From positions 3,191,001 through 3,255,000 of the forward strand of contig NZ_CP068230.1 in the NCBI RefSeq assembly GCF_009183365.2: a stretch of 64,000 bases of DNA, written 5' to 3'. Source of the DNA: Shewanella algae (lineage in GTDB: Bacteria; Pseudomonadota; Gammaproteobacteria; Enterobacterales; Shewanellaceae). The position numbers and the translations under genes are program-made. Under the pieces are notes generated by a model that ran no database searches, was not told the origin of the DNA, and saw only the letters and a list, made by a program, of their open reading frames with translations. Shown in pieces: positions 26,226-36,472 of this stretch; position 1 is the first letter of the stretch, and each line of letters starts with the position of its first letter.

Positions 26226-27128
26226 TCAGTCCTGGCCCCACAGCCAAGCGGCGCCGCGTACCCCGGAGGAGCAGCCGTAGTGATTGGGCAACACAGGAGT
26301 TCGGCACTCGCCGCCGACCACATAGCGCTTGAGTCTATCCGGCAATGCCGGATAGATGGCCTGCACATTGGACATACCGCCGCCGAGTACTATGGCGTCC
26401 GGATCCAGCAGATTGATCACATGGGCCAGAGAGCGGGCCAGACGGTCAAGATAGCGCTCAAAGGCCGCGCTAGCCTCGGCATCCCCCTGCTCCAGCAATG
26501 CCATCACCTCGGCGCCCGAGCTGAGCTGCGCCCCAGCGGCCTGGTTATAGTCGCGGACAAACCCTGTTCCCGAAATAAAGGTTTCGATGCAGTCATGCTT
26601 GCCGCAAAAACACTCAGTGCTGTTGAACTCCTCGGCGCGTATCCAGGGCAAGGGATTATGGCCCCACTCACCACCTATGCCATTGCCCCCCTGATGCACC
26701 CTGCCATTGATGGCAATGCCGGCACCGCAGCCTGTGCCTATGATCACCCCGAACACCACCTCTTTGCCTGCGGCGGCGCCATCCAGCGCCTCGGAGACCG
26801 CAAAACAGTTGGCGTCATTGGCAACCCGCACTTTGCGCCCCAGGTGCTGCTCGAGCTCTCTATCGAGCGGATGACCATTTAACCAAGTGGAGTTGGCGTT
26901 TTTCACCAAACCGGAAAAGGGCGAGATCACCCCGGGAATACCAATGCCGATGGTTCCTGTCATTTCCAGCTGCGTTTCGGCTTCATCGACCAAGGCACAG
27001 ATGGCCTCAATGGTCGCCTGATAGTCTCTGGGGGTGGCAATTCGCTTGCGAAACAGCTCACTCCCTTCGCCACTCAGAGCCACCAATTCAATCTTTGTGC
27101 CGCCCAAATCAACGCCGATACGCATCAT
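26226..27128 (-). CDS. mak: Fructokinase Mak (ROK family)
   Basis: 300 residues from the first of two adjacent ATGs (27128), with CGGAG eight bases upstream; a longer GTG/ATG extension has no family match. The ROK pattern is complete: ATP-site GVDLGGTKIE, GIGIPGVISPFSG, and the sugar-binding NDANCFAVSEA. Next come IGTGCGAGI, the GEWGHNPLP loop, the zinc site CFCGKHDCIE, and LGGGMSNV. This closely follows E. coli Mak (YajF), which phosphorylates fructose. The gene begins 28 bases past cysQ, so the two are likely cotranscribed. Confidence 0.92.
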   Translation of the reverse strand: MMRIGVDLGGTKIELVALSGEGSELFRKRIATPRDYQATIEAICALVDEAETQLEMTGTIGIGIPGVISPFSGLVKNANSTWLNGHPLDRELEQHLGRKVRVANDANCFAVSEALDGAAAGKEVVFGVIIGTGCGAGIAINGRVHQGGNGIGGEWGHNPLPWIRAEEFNSTECFCGKHDCIETFISGTGFVRDYNQAAGAQLSSGAEVMALLEQGDAEASAAFERYLDRLARSLAHVINLLDPDAIVLGGGMSNVQAIYPALPDRLKRYVVGGECRTPVLPNHYGCSSGVRGAAWLWGQD

Positions 27129-27156
27129 GCTTTCAACTCCGGTGTTTATATCTGCT

Positions 27157-28023
27157 TCAATCGCAAGGCCAATCGGCACTGTATGCGATAAACCAAGGAT
27201 TGAGGATAGTTTCTTTTTGGTTATATTTTAAGTTGTTGCCGGCTGGATATTCCAAAACTCGGCCACCGGCACTCTCAAGCACGGCCTGAGCCGCCGCCGT
27301 GTCCCATTCACTGGTAGGGCCCAATCTGGGGTAGATATCCGCCTTGCCCTCAGCGAGCAGGCAGAATTTGAGTGATGAGCCGACACTCTTCATTTCGTGC
27401 TCGCCAAACTGCTGCAGATACTCGCCAAGCCCCGGGCTCGAGTGCGAGCGACTGCCGACAATCACAGGGATCTGGCGCTTAACCCCGGCCCTGGCATTCA
27501 ATTCCACACGCTGGTACCCAGTCGCATTTGGGGTCTCACGCCAGGCACCGAGTCCCAGCGCGCCCAAATAGCACACGGCTGTGGCGGGCACATAGACAAC
27601 ACCGGCGACCGCCTGGCCTCGGTGAATAAGCGCAATGTTGACGGTAAATTCGCCGTTACCCTTAATAAACTCCTTGGTGCCATCGAGAGGGTCGATAAGC
27701 CAATAGGTTTCCCAGCCCCGCCGCTGCGCCCAGGGGATATCCGCCGCTTCTTCCGACATCTGTGGCCAGGTTGGAAACTCACGCGCCAGCGCCTGTTGCA
27801 ACACGGCGTGACTGGCAAGATCGGCAGCCGTGACCGGACTGTCATCGGCCTTGCGCTCAATCGCCAGTTCGCCGCCCTGATAATACTGCATTATCGCCTC
27901 ACCGGCGGCGCGGGCCATCTCGGCCAAAAGTGTCAGCTGCTTGGCATCAAGCAAGGTCTTGGGGGGATTATTCGACAAGGTTTCATCCTTTGGATCAACA
28001 AGATAGTTTATTATGCCAGCCAC
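27157..28023 (-). CDS. cysQ: 3'(2'),5'-bisphosphate nucleotidase CysQ
   Basis: The inositol-phosphatase fold motifs are all present: SPVTAADLASHAV, the metal site PQMSEEAADI, WLIDPLDGTKEFIKGNGEFTV (read as two pieces, DPLDGT and EFTVNIAL), GSSLKFCLLAEG and WDTAAAQAV. CysQ removes the 3'-phosphate of PAP formed in sulfate assimilation. The outermost start is a GTG at 28023. A TTG at 27978 has AAAGGATG upstream and better matches the E. coli length, so the true N-terminus is unsettled. It is followed closely by mak. Confidence 0.93.
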   Translation of the reverse strand: MAGIINYLVDPKDETLSNNPPKTLLDAKQLTLLAEMARAAGEAIMQYYQGGELAIERKADDSPVTAADLASHAVLQQALAREFPTWPQMSEEAADIPWAQRRGWETYWLIDPLDGTKEFIKGNGEFTVNIALIHRGQAVAGVVYVPATAVCYLGALGLGAWRETPNATGYQRVELNARAGVKRQIPVIVGSRSHSSPGLGEYLQQFGEHEMKSVGSSLKFCLLAEGKADIYPRLGPTSEWDTAAAQAVLESAGGRVLEYPAGNNLKYNQKETILNPWFIAYSADWPCD

Positions 28024-28106
28024 CCGGCTTTGGCGGGTATAACCTTTAGCTACTGATTATAATCTACAGCCGGTTTTGCCTTACTTTTCATCCTGTTTAA
28101 GCCCAT

Positions 28107-29366
28107 TCAATCCAAGGAAGGTGCACCAAGCCCCGAAAACATCAGCGCCAGCTGCGCCTGCCAGGTAAGCCAGATGGGTGACGGATAATCTTTTGGCAAA
28201 TAGCAGCGAAATGCCGAAGGCATGGCCGCCATGGCATCTTTGAGAGCGCTTGAGTCGAGCGTCGAATACGCCGGGCGCGGCGCCTGTGCTCGATTCAATA
28301 TGGCGCCGTATTCTGCTGTGCTGACAGGCGTTATCCGGCACCTTGGCGTGATTGGCGCCGGGTTTGCTGGTGAATGTAATGCAGCTTGAGAATGCAATGC
28401 AGCTTGAGATTGCAACGCGGTTTGAGATGGCGACGCGGTTTGCAATGGCACCGCCGCCTGAGAGCTTGGCGCAGAATTGCACTGCTGCTTGGCGATTTGC
28501 TCGGCTATCTCTTTGGTGAAAAGATACCAGCTGCACTGCCCCGTTGCCGCGTAATGAAAGCAGCCGCTCAGCACCGCGGACTTCTCTGGCTTAAGATGAA
28601 ACCAGATGAGCAACTGCCAGATAAGCCGCGCCAACGCCTCGGCCCAGGTTGGCGTGCCGACCTGATCCGCCACCACCTTGAGCTCGGGGCGCTCGGTCAG
28701 CAATCGCCGCATGGTCAACACAAAGTTGCTGCCAAAACGGCTGTAAAGCCAAGAGGTTCTCAGCACCAGGGCGCCGGGATTGGCCGTAAGCAAGCGCTGC
28801 TCGCCGGCGAGCTTGCTCTGACCGTACAGGCTCAAAGGCTCGCAAACATCGCTCTCGGTCAAGGCTCTGGGCGCATTCCCGAGCATATTGGTAGCTGCAT
28901 TTCCAGAAACGTTTCCGAGTTCATTCCCCAAATCATTCCCGAAGACATAGTCGCTCGAAATATGGATAAGCCAAGCACCCTGTTGCCGGCACCAGAGGGC
29001 CAAACGCTCCGGCGCCTCGGCATTAAGCGCCATGGCGGCAGCCATATCCTGCTCGGCCGCATCCACGGCGTTGTAGGCGGCGCAGTTGATTATCACATCG
29101 GCATTGATTTCACTGAGCCGCTCGGGCAAATGTGCTGAGGTTAAATCCAGTTGCTGATGCCCGAGCGCCACAATTTCAATTGCGCTGCCAGGTGCTATAG
29201 CACTGCGGGGTTCTACAACACTGCCGGGCACCAGGCTTGCCTCAGGTATCTCCATTCGCAGCCTGGAAGGCGAAAACTCGGGCAACCAAGGCAAATTCGC
29301 CAGCAGTGCCTTTCCGAGCTGGCCATGAGCGCCGGTGATCAATATTCGGGTAGTCTTGGCTTTCAC
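28107..29366 (-). CDS. RmlD-like dTDP-4-dehydrorhamnose reductase family protein with repeat insertions
   Basis: 419 residues, against about 290 for RmlD. The NAD(P) loop is ILITGAHGQLGKALL, with INCAAYNAVDAAEQD, ISSDYVFGN, YGQSKLAGEQ (Tyr-x3-Lys) and VLRTSWLY following in RmlD order. Three low-complexity insertions interrupt it. The first is Pro/Val/Ala-rich near residues 35-60, the second is a GN-rich run after SSDYVF (FGNDLGNELGNVSGN), and the third is a Gln/Ala/Ser-rich run near 310-350 (PSQTALQSQAALHSQ). The last maps to an 18-base tandem repeat in the DNA. It may reduce a sugar nucleotide or act more like a MAT2B-type protein. It starts at GTG; no rmlABC is present. Confidence 0.75.
   Translation of the reverse strand: MKAKTTRILITGAHGQLGKALLANLPWLPEFSPSRLRMEIPEASLVPGSVVEPRSAIAPGSAIEIVALGHQQLDLTSAHLPERLSEINADVIINCAAYNAVDAAEQDMAAAMALNAEAPERLALWCRQQGAWLIHISSDYVFGNDLGNELGNVSGNAATNMLGNAPRALTESDVCEPLSLYGQSKLAGEQRLLTANPGALVLRTSWLYSRFGSNFVLTMRRLLTERPELKVVADQVGTPTWAEALARLIWQLLIWFHLKPEKSAVLSGCFHYAATGQCSWYLFTKEIAEQIAKQQCNSAPSSQAAVPLQTASPSQTALQSQAALHSQAALHSPANPAPITPRCRITPVSTAEYGAILNRAQAPRPAYSTLDSSALKDAMAAMPSAFRCYLPKDYPSPIWLTWQAQLALMFSGLGAPSLD
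28377..28460 (+). repeat. 18-bp degenerate tandem repeat inside the RmlD-like gene
   Basis: Units beginning AATGCAGCTTGAG, AATGCAGCTTGAG, AACGCGGTTTGAG and GACGCGGTTTGC recur at 18-base spacing. They encode SQAALH-type hexapeptides on the minus strand without shifting the frame. Confidence 0.8.
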
Positions 29367-29434
29367 GATTCGGGATTCATGGCTAATCAGTTGATGGATT
29401 TTGTGGCTCGTATCCTTAAGGCAGGCGAACCAGG

Positions 29435-30196
29435 TTAGCCCGCGGCCGCCTCACTCTTAAAGTAGTCGATTAACTCACCAAGCGTCTTGTGGCCTCGCTG
29501 CTGCAGGAAATTCAGCAGCGCCAATGGTTCGCGATTGAGCAGCCTATCTCTTGGATAACCGGCGGCATCCACTATCTCAAGCGCCAGCGGGAACTCCCCC
29601 AGACTGAAGGCAACATGGGAATCTGATCCCATCACCAACTGGGCGTCGAATCGTTTCGCCAGTTTGGCAATATTGAGGCAGCTGTCTTCACTGCCCTTGC
29701 GGGAGCAGGCAAAAGAGGAGTTATTGATCTCCAGCGCCACATTATGCTCGGCGGCGGTGCGGACAATCAGCTCCTGATCCAATGGATATTTGGGGTTGCC
29801 TGGGTGGGTAATGATATCGACCTTGCCGCTGCGAATGCAGTTCAGCAGCGCTTGGGTGTGGCTGTCACTGTCGGCGGGAGGGAATACCGGCTCGTGAAAC
29901 CCGGCCTGCACCAAGTCCAGTTCCTCCAGGAACTCACCAAAGAAGTCGATTTCCCCCTCCAGATTGGTAATATTGGCTTCAATTCCGCGCAATATCCCCA
30001 CGCCATCGACTATCCGCGGCAATACCCTGAGATTCACGAAATGCCAGAAATGCGGCGCATCGGCCATCGCCGGGCCATGATCTGTGGTGGCAAACAAACG
30101 GATCCCTTTCTGCTTGGCGACTGCCAGGTAATCATGGATCGTGCTGTAGGCGTGAGTAGAGGCAACTGTGTGGGTATGGGTATCGACTGCGAACAT
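29435..30196 (-). CDS. ycdX: PHP-domain phosphatase YcdX
   Basis: 253 residues with GGGGGAG before the start. The PHP metal-site motifs are DTHTHTVAS (1), FATTDHGPAM (2), GIEANI (3), FHEP and THPGNPKYP, with GSDSHVAFSLG near the end. This matches E. coli YcdX, a trinuclear-zinc PHP phosphatase linked to swarming motility. The biological substrate is not settled. It lies 68 bases upstream of the RmlD-like gene and may share its transcript. Confidence 0.93.
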   Translation of the reverse strand: MFAVDTHTHTVASTHAYSTIHDYLAVAKQKGIRLFATTDHGPAMADAPHFWHFVNLRVLPRIVDGVGILRGIEANITNLEGEIDFFGEFLEELDLVQAGFHEPVFPPADSDSHTQALLNCIRSGKVDIITHPGNPKYPLDQELIVRTAAEHNVALEINNSSFACSRKGSEDSCLNIAKLAKRFDAQLVMGSDSHVAFSLGEFPLALEIVDAAGYPRDRLLNREPLALLNFLQQRGHKTLGELIDYFKSEAAAG

Positions 30197-30299
30197 GGCT
30201 CCCCCAGGAGACTGTTTCTTGAAAACCGGGCCACTAGCTTAGCGCAACTGACCCACTTTGGCGAATGAACCCAATAGCGAGCCGCATCTCAGTAATGAT

Positions 30300-31412
30300 T
30301 TACAAACTGGGTTCAATACGGCGACTCTTGAGCCTGGCGATATGCCTTTCCCTTGCCTCTACTGTGGATGCCTCACTGGCTTGCTGCAAGCAGAGTTCGA
30401 ATTGCATCAACTCATCTTGGGTAAACAGTGTTTGCCGAAATCCCTGCAGATAATCATCCAATTGCGCCAACTGGATAACATTTTGCGGAACGGCGGTCTT
30501 GAAACTGGCTCTGGGGCCGAAAACAACCAAAGACCTTATTCCCCGGTTCGTCCCCAGAATATGGGCAACGGCCAGGCAGTGTTTGTAGTTTTGATGCAGC
30601 GGATTCTGGAACCGGCACTTGCTGCGATAAAGATGTTACACCCAGTGCTTTGAATAGGGGTCGGCAAAAATCCAGCCGCTGTAATCCTTACTCTCGATAA
30701 CCAAGATCCCGTTGACAGTTAGCAGCAACAGATCTATTTCTGTCTCATCCCCGTCGGCGGTCTGCAATAGTATATTTCGATATAACTTGAAATAACCGCC
30801 AACCAAGGTTTCCCGAATACACTGCGCTATCGCCTCTTCCCCGTTTTCACCCAGAGAATTTTCCCGCTTTCGCCGCCAAAAGGGAAATCCCAATATCCCA
30901 GCGGCCAGCAACAAGGCTACCAAAAACCACTTGAGTTCCAAGCTGAGTAATATCTGAGGGTTTCCCGCAACAGGCACTTCAACCCGCTGGGGATGAGCGC
31001 TGGAATAATTAACCCTAGGCTCGGCATAGGATGCCGTTTTCCGCTCGGGAGGCGCGGCATTGGTTATCGAACCACTGATATTAAGCGGAGCCTTATCCGA
31101 AATGATGGGTGATTGACAATGACGTTGCAGGTTACGGGACAATTCAAAGTATCTGGCCGAGTCAGGGTTTCGCTCCCCCATCTCGTGGCGAATAAGCAGG
31201 CAGGTTGCCTGGGTGTATTGCTCATAAGCTTCAGCAGATCCAGAAAGCACACCGGCTGGAGAACTGCTCTCTGTTATTAACAGACTGCCGCTGCCGCCAT
31301 CTTGGGCCTCGATGGTAGAGGCTGCAACTTCCTGTGCAATAGCCACTTTCGGTGCAATAGTGGCAAAGCTCAGACAGATCCCGAGTACGACTGTTATCCA
31401 ATACGCTTTCAC
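30300..31412 (-). pseudogene. NERD-domain membrane protein interrupted by an in-frame stop
   Basis: The gene opens with a signal-like helix (GTG start at 31412, AAGGAT upstream). It continues with a membrane segment (FLVALLLAAGILGFPFW, about 162-178) and a NERD nuclease-related domain (GENGEEAIAQCI, EIDLLLLTVNGILVIESKDYSG, given in pieces). At 30636-30638 an ochre TAA follows KHWV. Reading on in the same frame resumes the NERD domain as HLYRSKCRFQNPLHQNYKH and SLVVFGPRASFKT, ending at 30300. One base change, CAA to TAA, would explain it. Either the gene is dead or a shortened 258-residue product is made. Confidence 0.85.
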
Positions 31413-31528
31413 CCATAAATCCTTTTCATGGCCAATGCCGACTCAGGCAACACTGTTGATGTTCTACCTATTCAGAGTTTGCCAGAAAGGCGCAGTGATA
31501 CAAGTAATCCCCTGTTATTTATCGCTTG

Positions 31529-32752
<1,224 letters not shown>

Positions 32753-32979
32753 GGCGAGTCCTTCAAAGATAAAGCTTAGGGCAAACCGCCATTATACCCT
32801 GCTACCCGGTGCCGGATAGGTGTTATCCCTGCGTTCGGGCAGCAAACGTTACTTACGGGTGAAAAATTAACCGCCCGAGAGACTTATTCGGCTTGACGTT
32901 TGCTTTAGGCTGCAGCGCATCTTATTGTCATAAAAAGCAGTTTTACTTTTCTCTGCCCTATTTGAACAAGGAAGCGCCC

Positions 32980-35358
32980 ATGGCCGTCACCAGCTTAGAT
33001 GCCAGTCAGGTATACCGTCCCGCCAATCTCGACAATCTGGGAGATGAGGTCAAGTCTACCCGCGAACTGGAGCCGCTGGATGACATCATAGGTCAGGAGC
33101 GGGCTCAGAGTGCGGTGGAATTTGCCATGTCCATCAAGGAAAAGGGGTACAACATCTATGCCATAGGCCAAAATGGTCTGGGCAAACGCACCATGATGTT
33201 GCGTTATCTCAAGCGCCATGAATTTACCGACAAGACACTTAACGACTGGTGTTATGTGGCCAACTTCGACCAGACCCGTACCCCCAAGGTGCTCAAATTG
33301 CCCGCCGGCAAGGGCGTCACTTTCAAGAAAGAGATGGAAAAACTGGTTCTCAGGCTGGTCAAGGCGCTGCCGTTGGCGTTTGACAACGAGATGTATTACC
33401 GCCGCGCCGACAAGCTTAAGAGTCAGTTGGCGCAAAAACAGGAAGCGGCGCTGCTGGCTCTGAGCGAAGAAGCCAAGGGGATGAAAATAAGCCTCTCCAT
33501 CAACACTCAGGGCGAGTATCAGTTGATGGCGCTGAACGGCGAAGAGCCGCATACCGAGGAAACCTATCACGCCCTGCCAGAAACCGAGCAGCAGCTGTTT
33601 GAACAGAATATCAAACACTTGGAATCGCGCCTAAGGGGCATTATTCGCCAATTGACCGAATGGGAAGAGGAGTTCAGCACCAAGCAGCAGGAGCACGATG
33701 AACAGGTGGCCCGCGAAGTACTGAGCCATTTTTTCAAGCCGCTCAAGGATGAATACCGCAGCCTGCCGGAGATCCGCTCTTTTCTGACGGCGATGCAGAA
33801 AGATATGCTCGGCAATCTGGATATCTTCCTCGAGGAGAGTGAAGACCAACTGGCGCTGGCCTATGCCTCGCTGGAAAAGAAAATGCCCAGGCGTTATCAG
33901 GTCAACCTGCTGGTGGGTCAAGAGGAGCAGAAATTCCCTGTGGTGGTAGAGGAAAACCCCACCTATCACGGCCTGTTTGGTTATGTGGAAAACGCCACTT
34001 ACCGCGGCACCGTCTTTACTGACTTTTCGCTGATCCGCCCCGGCAGCCTGCACAAGGCCAATGGCGGGGTGCTGCTGATGGATGCGGTCAAGGTGCTGGA
34101 GCGGCCCTATGTTTGGGACGGACTCAAACGGGCCCTGCGTTCCCGCAGTCTGGATCTCAGCTCGCTGGAGCGTGAAGTCTCCCTGTCCGGCACAGTTTCA
34201 CTGGCGCCGGAGCCTATCCCTCTGGATGTCAAAATCGTGCTCTTCGGTGACAACCAGACCTACCAGTTACTGCAGCATTATGATCCCGACTTCAGCGAGC
34301 TGTTTCGGGTGACGGCCGACTTTGAAGATGTGATGCCAAGAAGTCCGAAGGCCGAATGTTTCTATGCCAGATTTATCTCCTCGATAGTGCACGATAACCA
34401 GATGTTGCACTGCGATCGCAGCGCCATTGCGCGGATAATCGAATTCAGCTCGCGCCAAGCCGATGACCAAACCCAACTGTCACTGCACTCGGCCAATATC
34501 GCCAATCTGCTGCGGGAGACCCACTACTGCGCAAAGGCGGCCAACGCCCGCAGTATTCGCCTCGCCCATGTAGAGCAGGCTCTGGCGCAGCAGGAGCAAA
34601 GGGTATCGCGCCTCAGGGATCAACTGATGCAGAGCTTTCACAAGGGCACCACCCTGATTGATGTGCACGGCAAAGTCTGCGGCCAGGTCAACGCCCTGTC
34701 GGTTATCGCCACCACAGATCATCAGTTTGGCCTGCCCAACCGTATCAGCGCGACCACAGCCTTTGGCAAGGGCGAAGTGTTGGACATTGAACACAAGGTG
34801 CGCCTCGGCGGCCGTATTCACTCCAAGGGAGTGTGGATCCTCTCGGCCTATATCAAAACCCTGTTGGGACGCGAGGCCGATATTCCGCTGACCACCTCCC
34901 TGACCTTCGAGCAATCTTATTCCGGGGTCGATGGCGACAGTGCCTCCATGGCCGAATGCTGCGCCATTATCTCTGCAATCGCCCAGGTTCCCCTGCGCCA
35001 GGATATCGCCATCACAGGCTCAATGAACCAGTTCGGTGAAGCCCAGCCCATAGGCGGGGTCAATGAAAAGATTGAAGGCTTTTTCGATGTCTGTGCCATC
35101 AAGGGGCGCAGACATACCCAAGGGGTGATCATTCCCGCGGCCAACGCCCACAACCTGATGCTGAAAAAGCCTGTGGTGGACGCCATCAGCAAGGGCAAGT
35201 TCCATATCTGGGCGGTCGAGCATGTGACCGAGGCGATGGCATTGCTGTGCGATATGGAAACCGGCAAGGCCGACAAGCGCGGTCATTACCCGAATGGCAG
35301 TTTACTGGGGCTGGCCTCGGCCAGGCTGTCAGCTTTAAAAGCCAAAGATAAAGCGTAA
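32980..35358 (+). CDS. Lon-family ATP-dependent protease (YcbZ/LonB-like large form)
   Basis: 792 residues from the ATG at 32980 with AAGGAAG five bases upstream; an earlier in-frame start has no support. The AAA_32-type ATPase part has GQNGLGKRTMML near residue 65. A second ATPase-like block around 345-420 has NGGVLLMDAVKVL and KIVLFGD. The C-terminal Lon protease domain carries the catalytic Ser in GVDGDSASMAECC (about 650) and the catalytic Lys in GGVNEKIEGFFDVC (about 693). It should degrade selected cytoplasmic proteins. It is about 200 residues longer than E. coli YcbZ. It stands alone, divergent from the helicase gene. Confidence 0.9.
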   Translation: MAVTSLDASQVYRPANLDNLGDEVKSTRELEPLDDIIGQERAQSAVEFAMSIKEKGYNIYAIGQNGLGKRTMMLRYLKRHEFTDKTLNDWCYVANFDQTRTPKVLKLPAGKGVTFKKEMEKLVLRLVKALPLAFDNEMYYRRADKLKSQLAQKQEAALLALSEEAKGMKISLSINTQGEYQLMALNGEEPHTEETYHALPETEQQLFEQNIKHLESRLRGIIRQLTEWEEEFSTKQQEHDEQVAREVLSHFFKPLKDEYRSLPEIRSFLTAMQKDMLGNLDIFLEESEDQLALAYASLEKKMPRRYQVNLLVGQEEQKFPVVVEENPTYHGLFGYVENATYRGTVFTDFSLIRPGSLHKANGGVLLMDAVKVLERPYVWDGLKRALRSRSLDLSSLEREVSLSGTVSLAPEPIPLDVKIVLFGDNQTYQLLQHYDPDFSELFRVTADFEDVMPRSPKAECFYARFISSIVHDNQMLHCDRSAIARIIEFSSRQADDQTQLSLHSANIANLLRETHYCAKAANARSIRLAHVEQALAQQEQRVSRLRDQLMQSFHKGTTLIDVHGKVCGQVNALSVIATTDHQFGLPNRISATTAFGKGEVLDIEHKVRLGGRIHSKGVWILSAYIKTLLGREADIPLTTSLTFEQSYSGVDGDSASMAECCAIISAIAQVPLRQDIAITGSMNQFGEAQPIGGVNEKIEGFFDVCAIKGRRHTQGVIIPAANAHNLMLKKPVVDAISKGKFHIWAVEHVTEAMALLCDMETGKADKRGHYPNGSLLGLASARLSALKAKDKA

Positions 35359-35378
35359 TCCAACGCTAAAGTAAGCAG

Positions 35379-35404
35379 CGCCGCTCAAGGGCGGCGTTTG
35401 ATTA
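35379..35404 (+). terminator. Terminator after the Lon-like gene
   Basis: CGCCGC (35379-35384) and GCGGCG (35391-35396) form a short GC stem followed by TTTGATT, just past the stop and at the end of the convergent lysR gene. Confidence 0.7.
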
Positions 35405-36355
35405 TCCCAAAGGGGTTGAACACCCTAACCGCTGCCGACCTGTGCTGACGGAAGAACGCTCCGGGATACGTTTTACCTCTTCCAGAATAGACTGATAAAT
35501 CAGCGCAGTAGATTCATGCTGCATCCGCTCGAAGGTGCTGACCAGATGATATGAAGGCGATTTGTGCTCAGGCATGCGGATCTCAAACGGGATCACCAAA
35601 CGCTGTTTCTCCAGCTCCTTTTCCACCAGCAAGCGGTTGACATAGGCAATTCCCGCGCCCAAGACCGCGGCTTCTATGGCCTGAACTGAATTTTGAAATA
35701 CCAGCCTCGACTGTTGTGCCCGCCGTTCAATGCCAAAGTACTGTAATACTATATCCCACTGTACCAATCTATTATTGGTATATATCAAGGTCATATTATC
35801 GACAGCATTTTGTGTTAAAGAATCATAATTAACCGCACAGTATTCAGGGTGACAAACGGTAACCATTTCTTCATCAAAGAGATGAACGGAATAATAATTA
35901 TCCCAGGAGTCATAACCGTATCTAATAGCCAGATCCAGACCAGTACTTCCAAAGTCAAGATATTCCAGGGTATCGATAAACTCGATACTGATCCCCTTAT
36001 GATAAATATGACTCTGGCTCATTCTTGGCAATAGCCAGTTTTTCAGCAGTGACGGCGGCACAGCTACTTTCAATGAGGGGCTATGTCCCTGCACCCCAAG
36101 GTCTATGGTGGCTTCTTCCATATTTTGTAGAATAATCGCGACTCTGGCGAAATATTTTCGGCCGCAGTGAGTGAGCTCCAATTGCCTGTGACTACGGTCA
36201 AACAATTCTTTACCGACAAAGTTTTCCAATGCGGCGATTTGGTGACTGATTGCGCCCGGCGTCACATTCAGTTCAACCGCTGCCAATTTAAAACTCTTGA
36301 GTCTTGCGGCCGCTTCAAAACAAATCACCGCCTTCATTGGTGGAATTATTCTCAT
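35402..36355 (-). CDS. LysR-family regulator divergent from the flavocytochrome
   Basis: 317 residues from the ATG at 36355, with AAGAG upstream; a GTG at 36370 is also in frame. The helix-turn-helix (SFKLAAVELNVTPGAISHQIA, then VGKELFDRSHRQL) and the inducer domain (LKVAVPPSLLKNWLLPRM) match the GcvA-like branch of LysR. It is divergent from the flavocytochrome c gene over about 117 bases. It is therefore the obvious candidate to switch that reductase on by its substrate. The C-terminus overlaps the terminator of the Lon-like gene. Confidence 0.88.
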   Translation of the reverse strand: MRIIPPMKAVICFEAAARLKSFKLAAVELNVTPGAISHQIAALENFVGKELFDRSHRQLELTHCGRKYFARVAIILQNMEEATIDLGVQGHSPSLKVAVPPSLLKNWLLPRMSQSHIYHKGISIEFIDTLEYLDFGSTGLDLAIRYGYDSWDNYYSVHLFDEEMVTVCHPEYCAVNYDSLTQNAVDNMTLIYTNNRLVQWDIVLQYFGIERRAQQSRLVFQNSVQAIEAAVLGAGIAYVNRLLVEKELEKQRLVIPFEIRMPEHKSPSYHLVSTFERMQHESTALIYQSILEEVKRIPERSSVSTGRQRLGCSTPLG

Positions 36356-36472
36356 ATTTTCTCTTAACACTTTAGTTTTTTTAACGTCACAGACGAAAAC
36401 GATTGGTTTGATAACTCACCCATGCATTAACAATATTATCAAGGCATAACAAAACCATGTGTGAGGATATTC

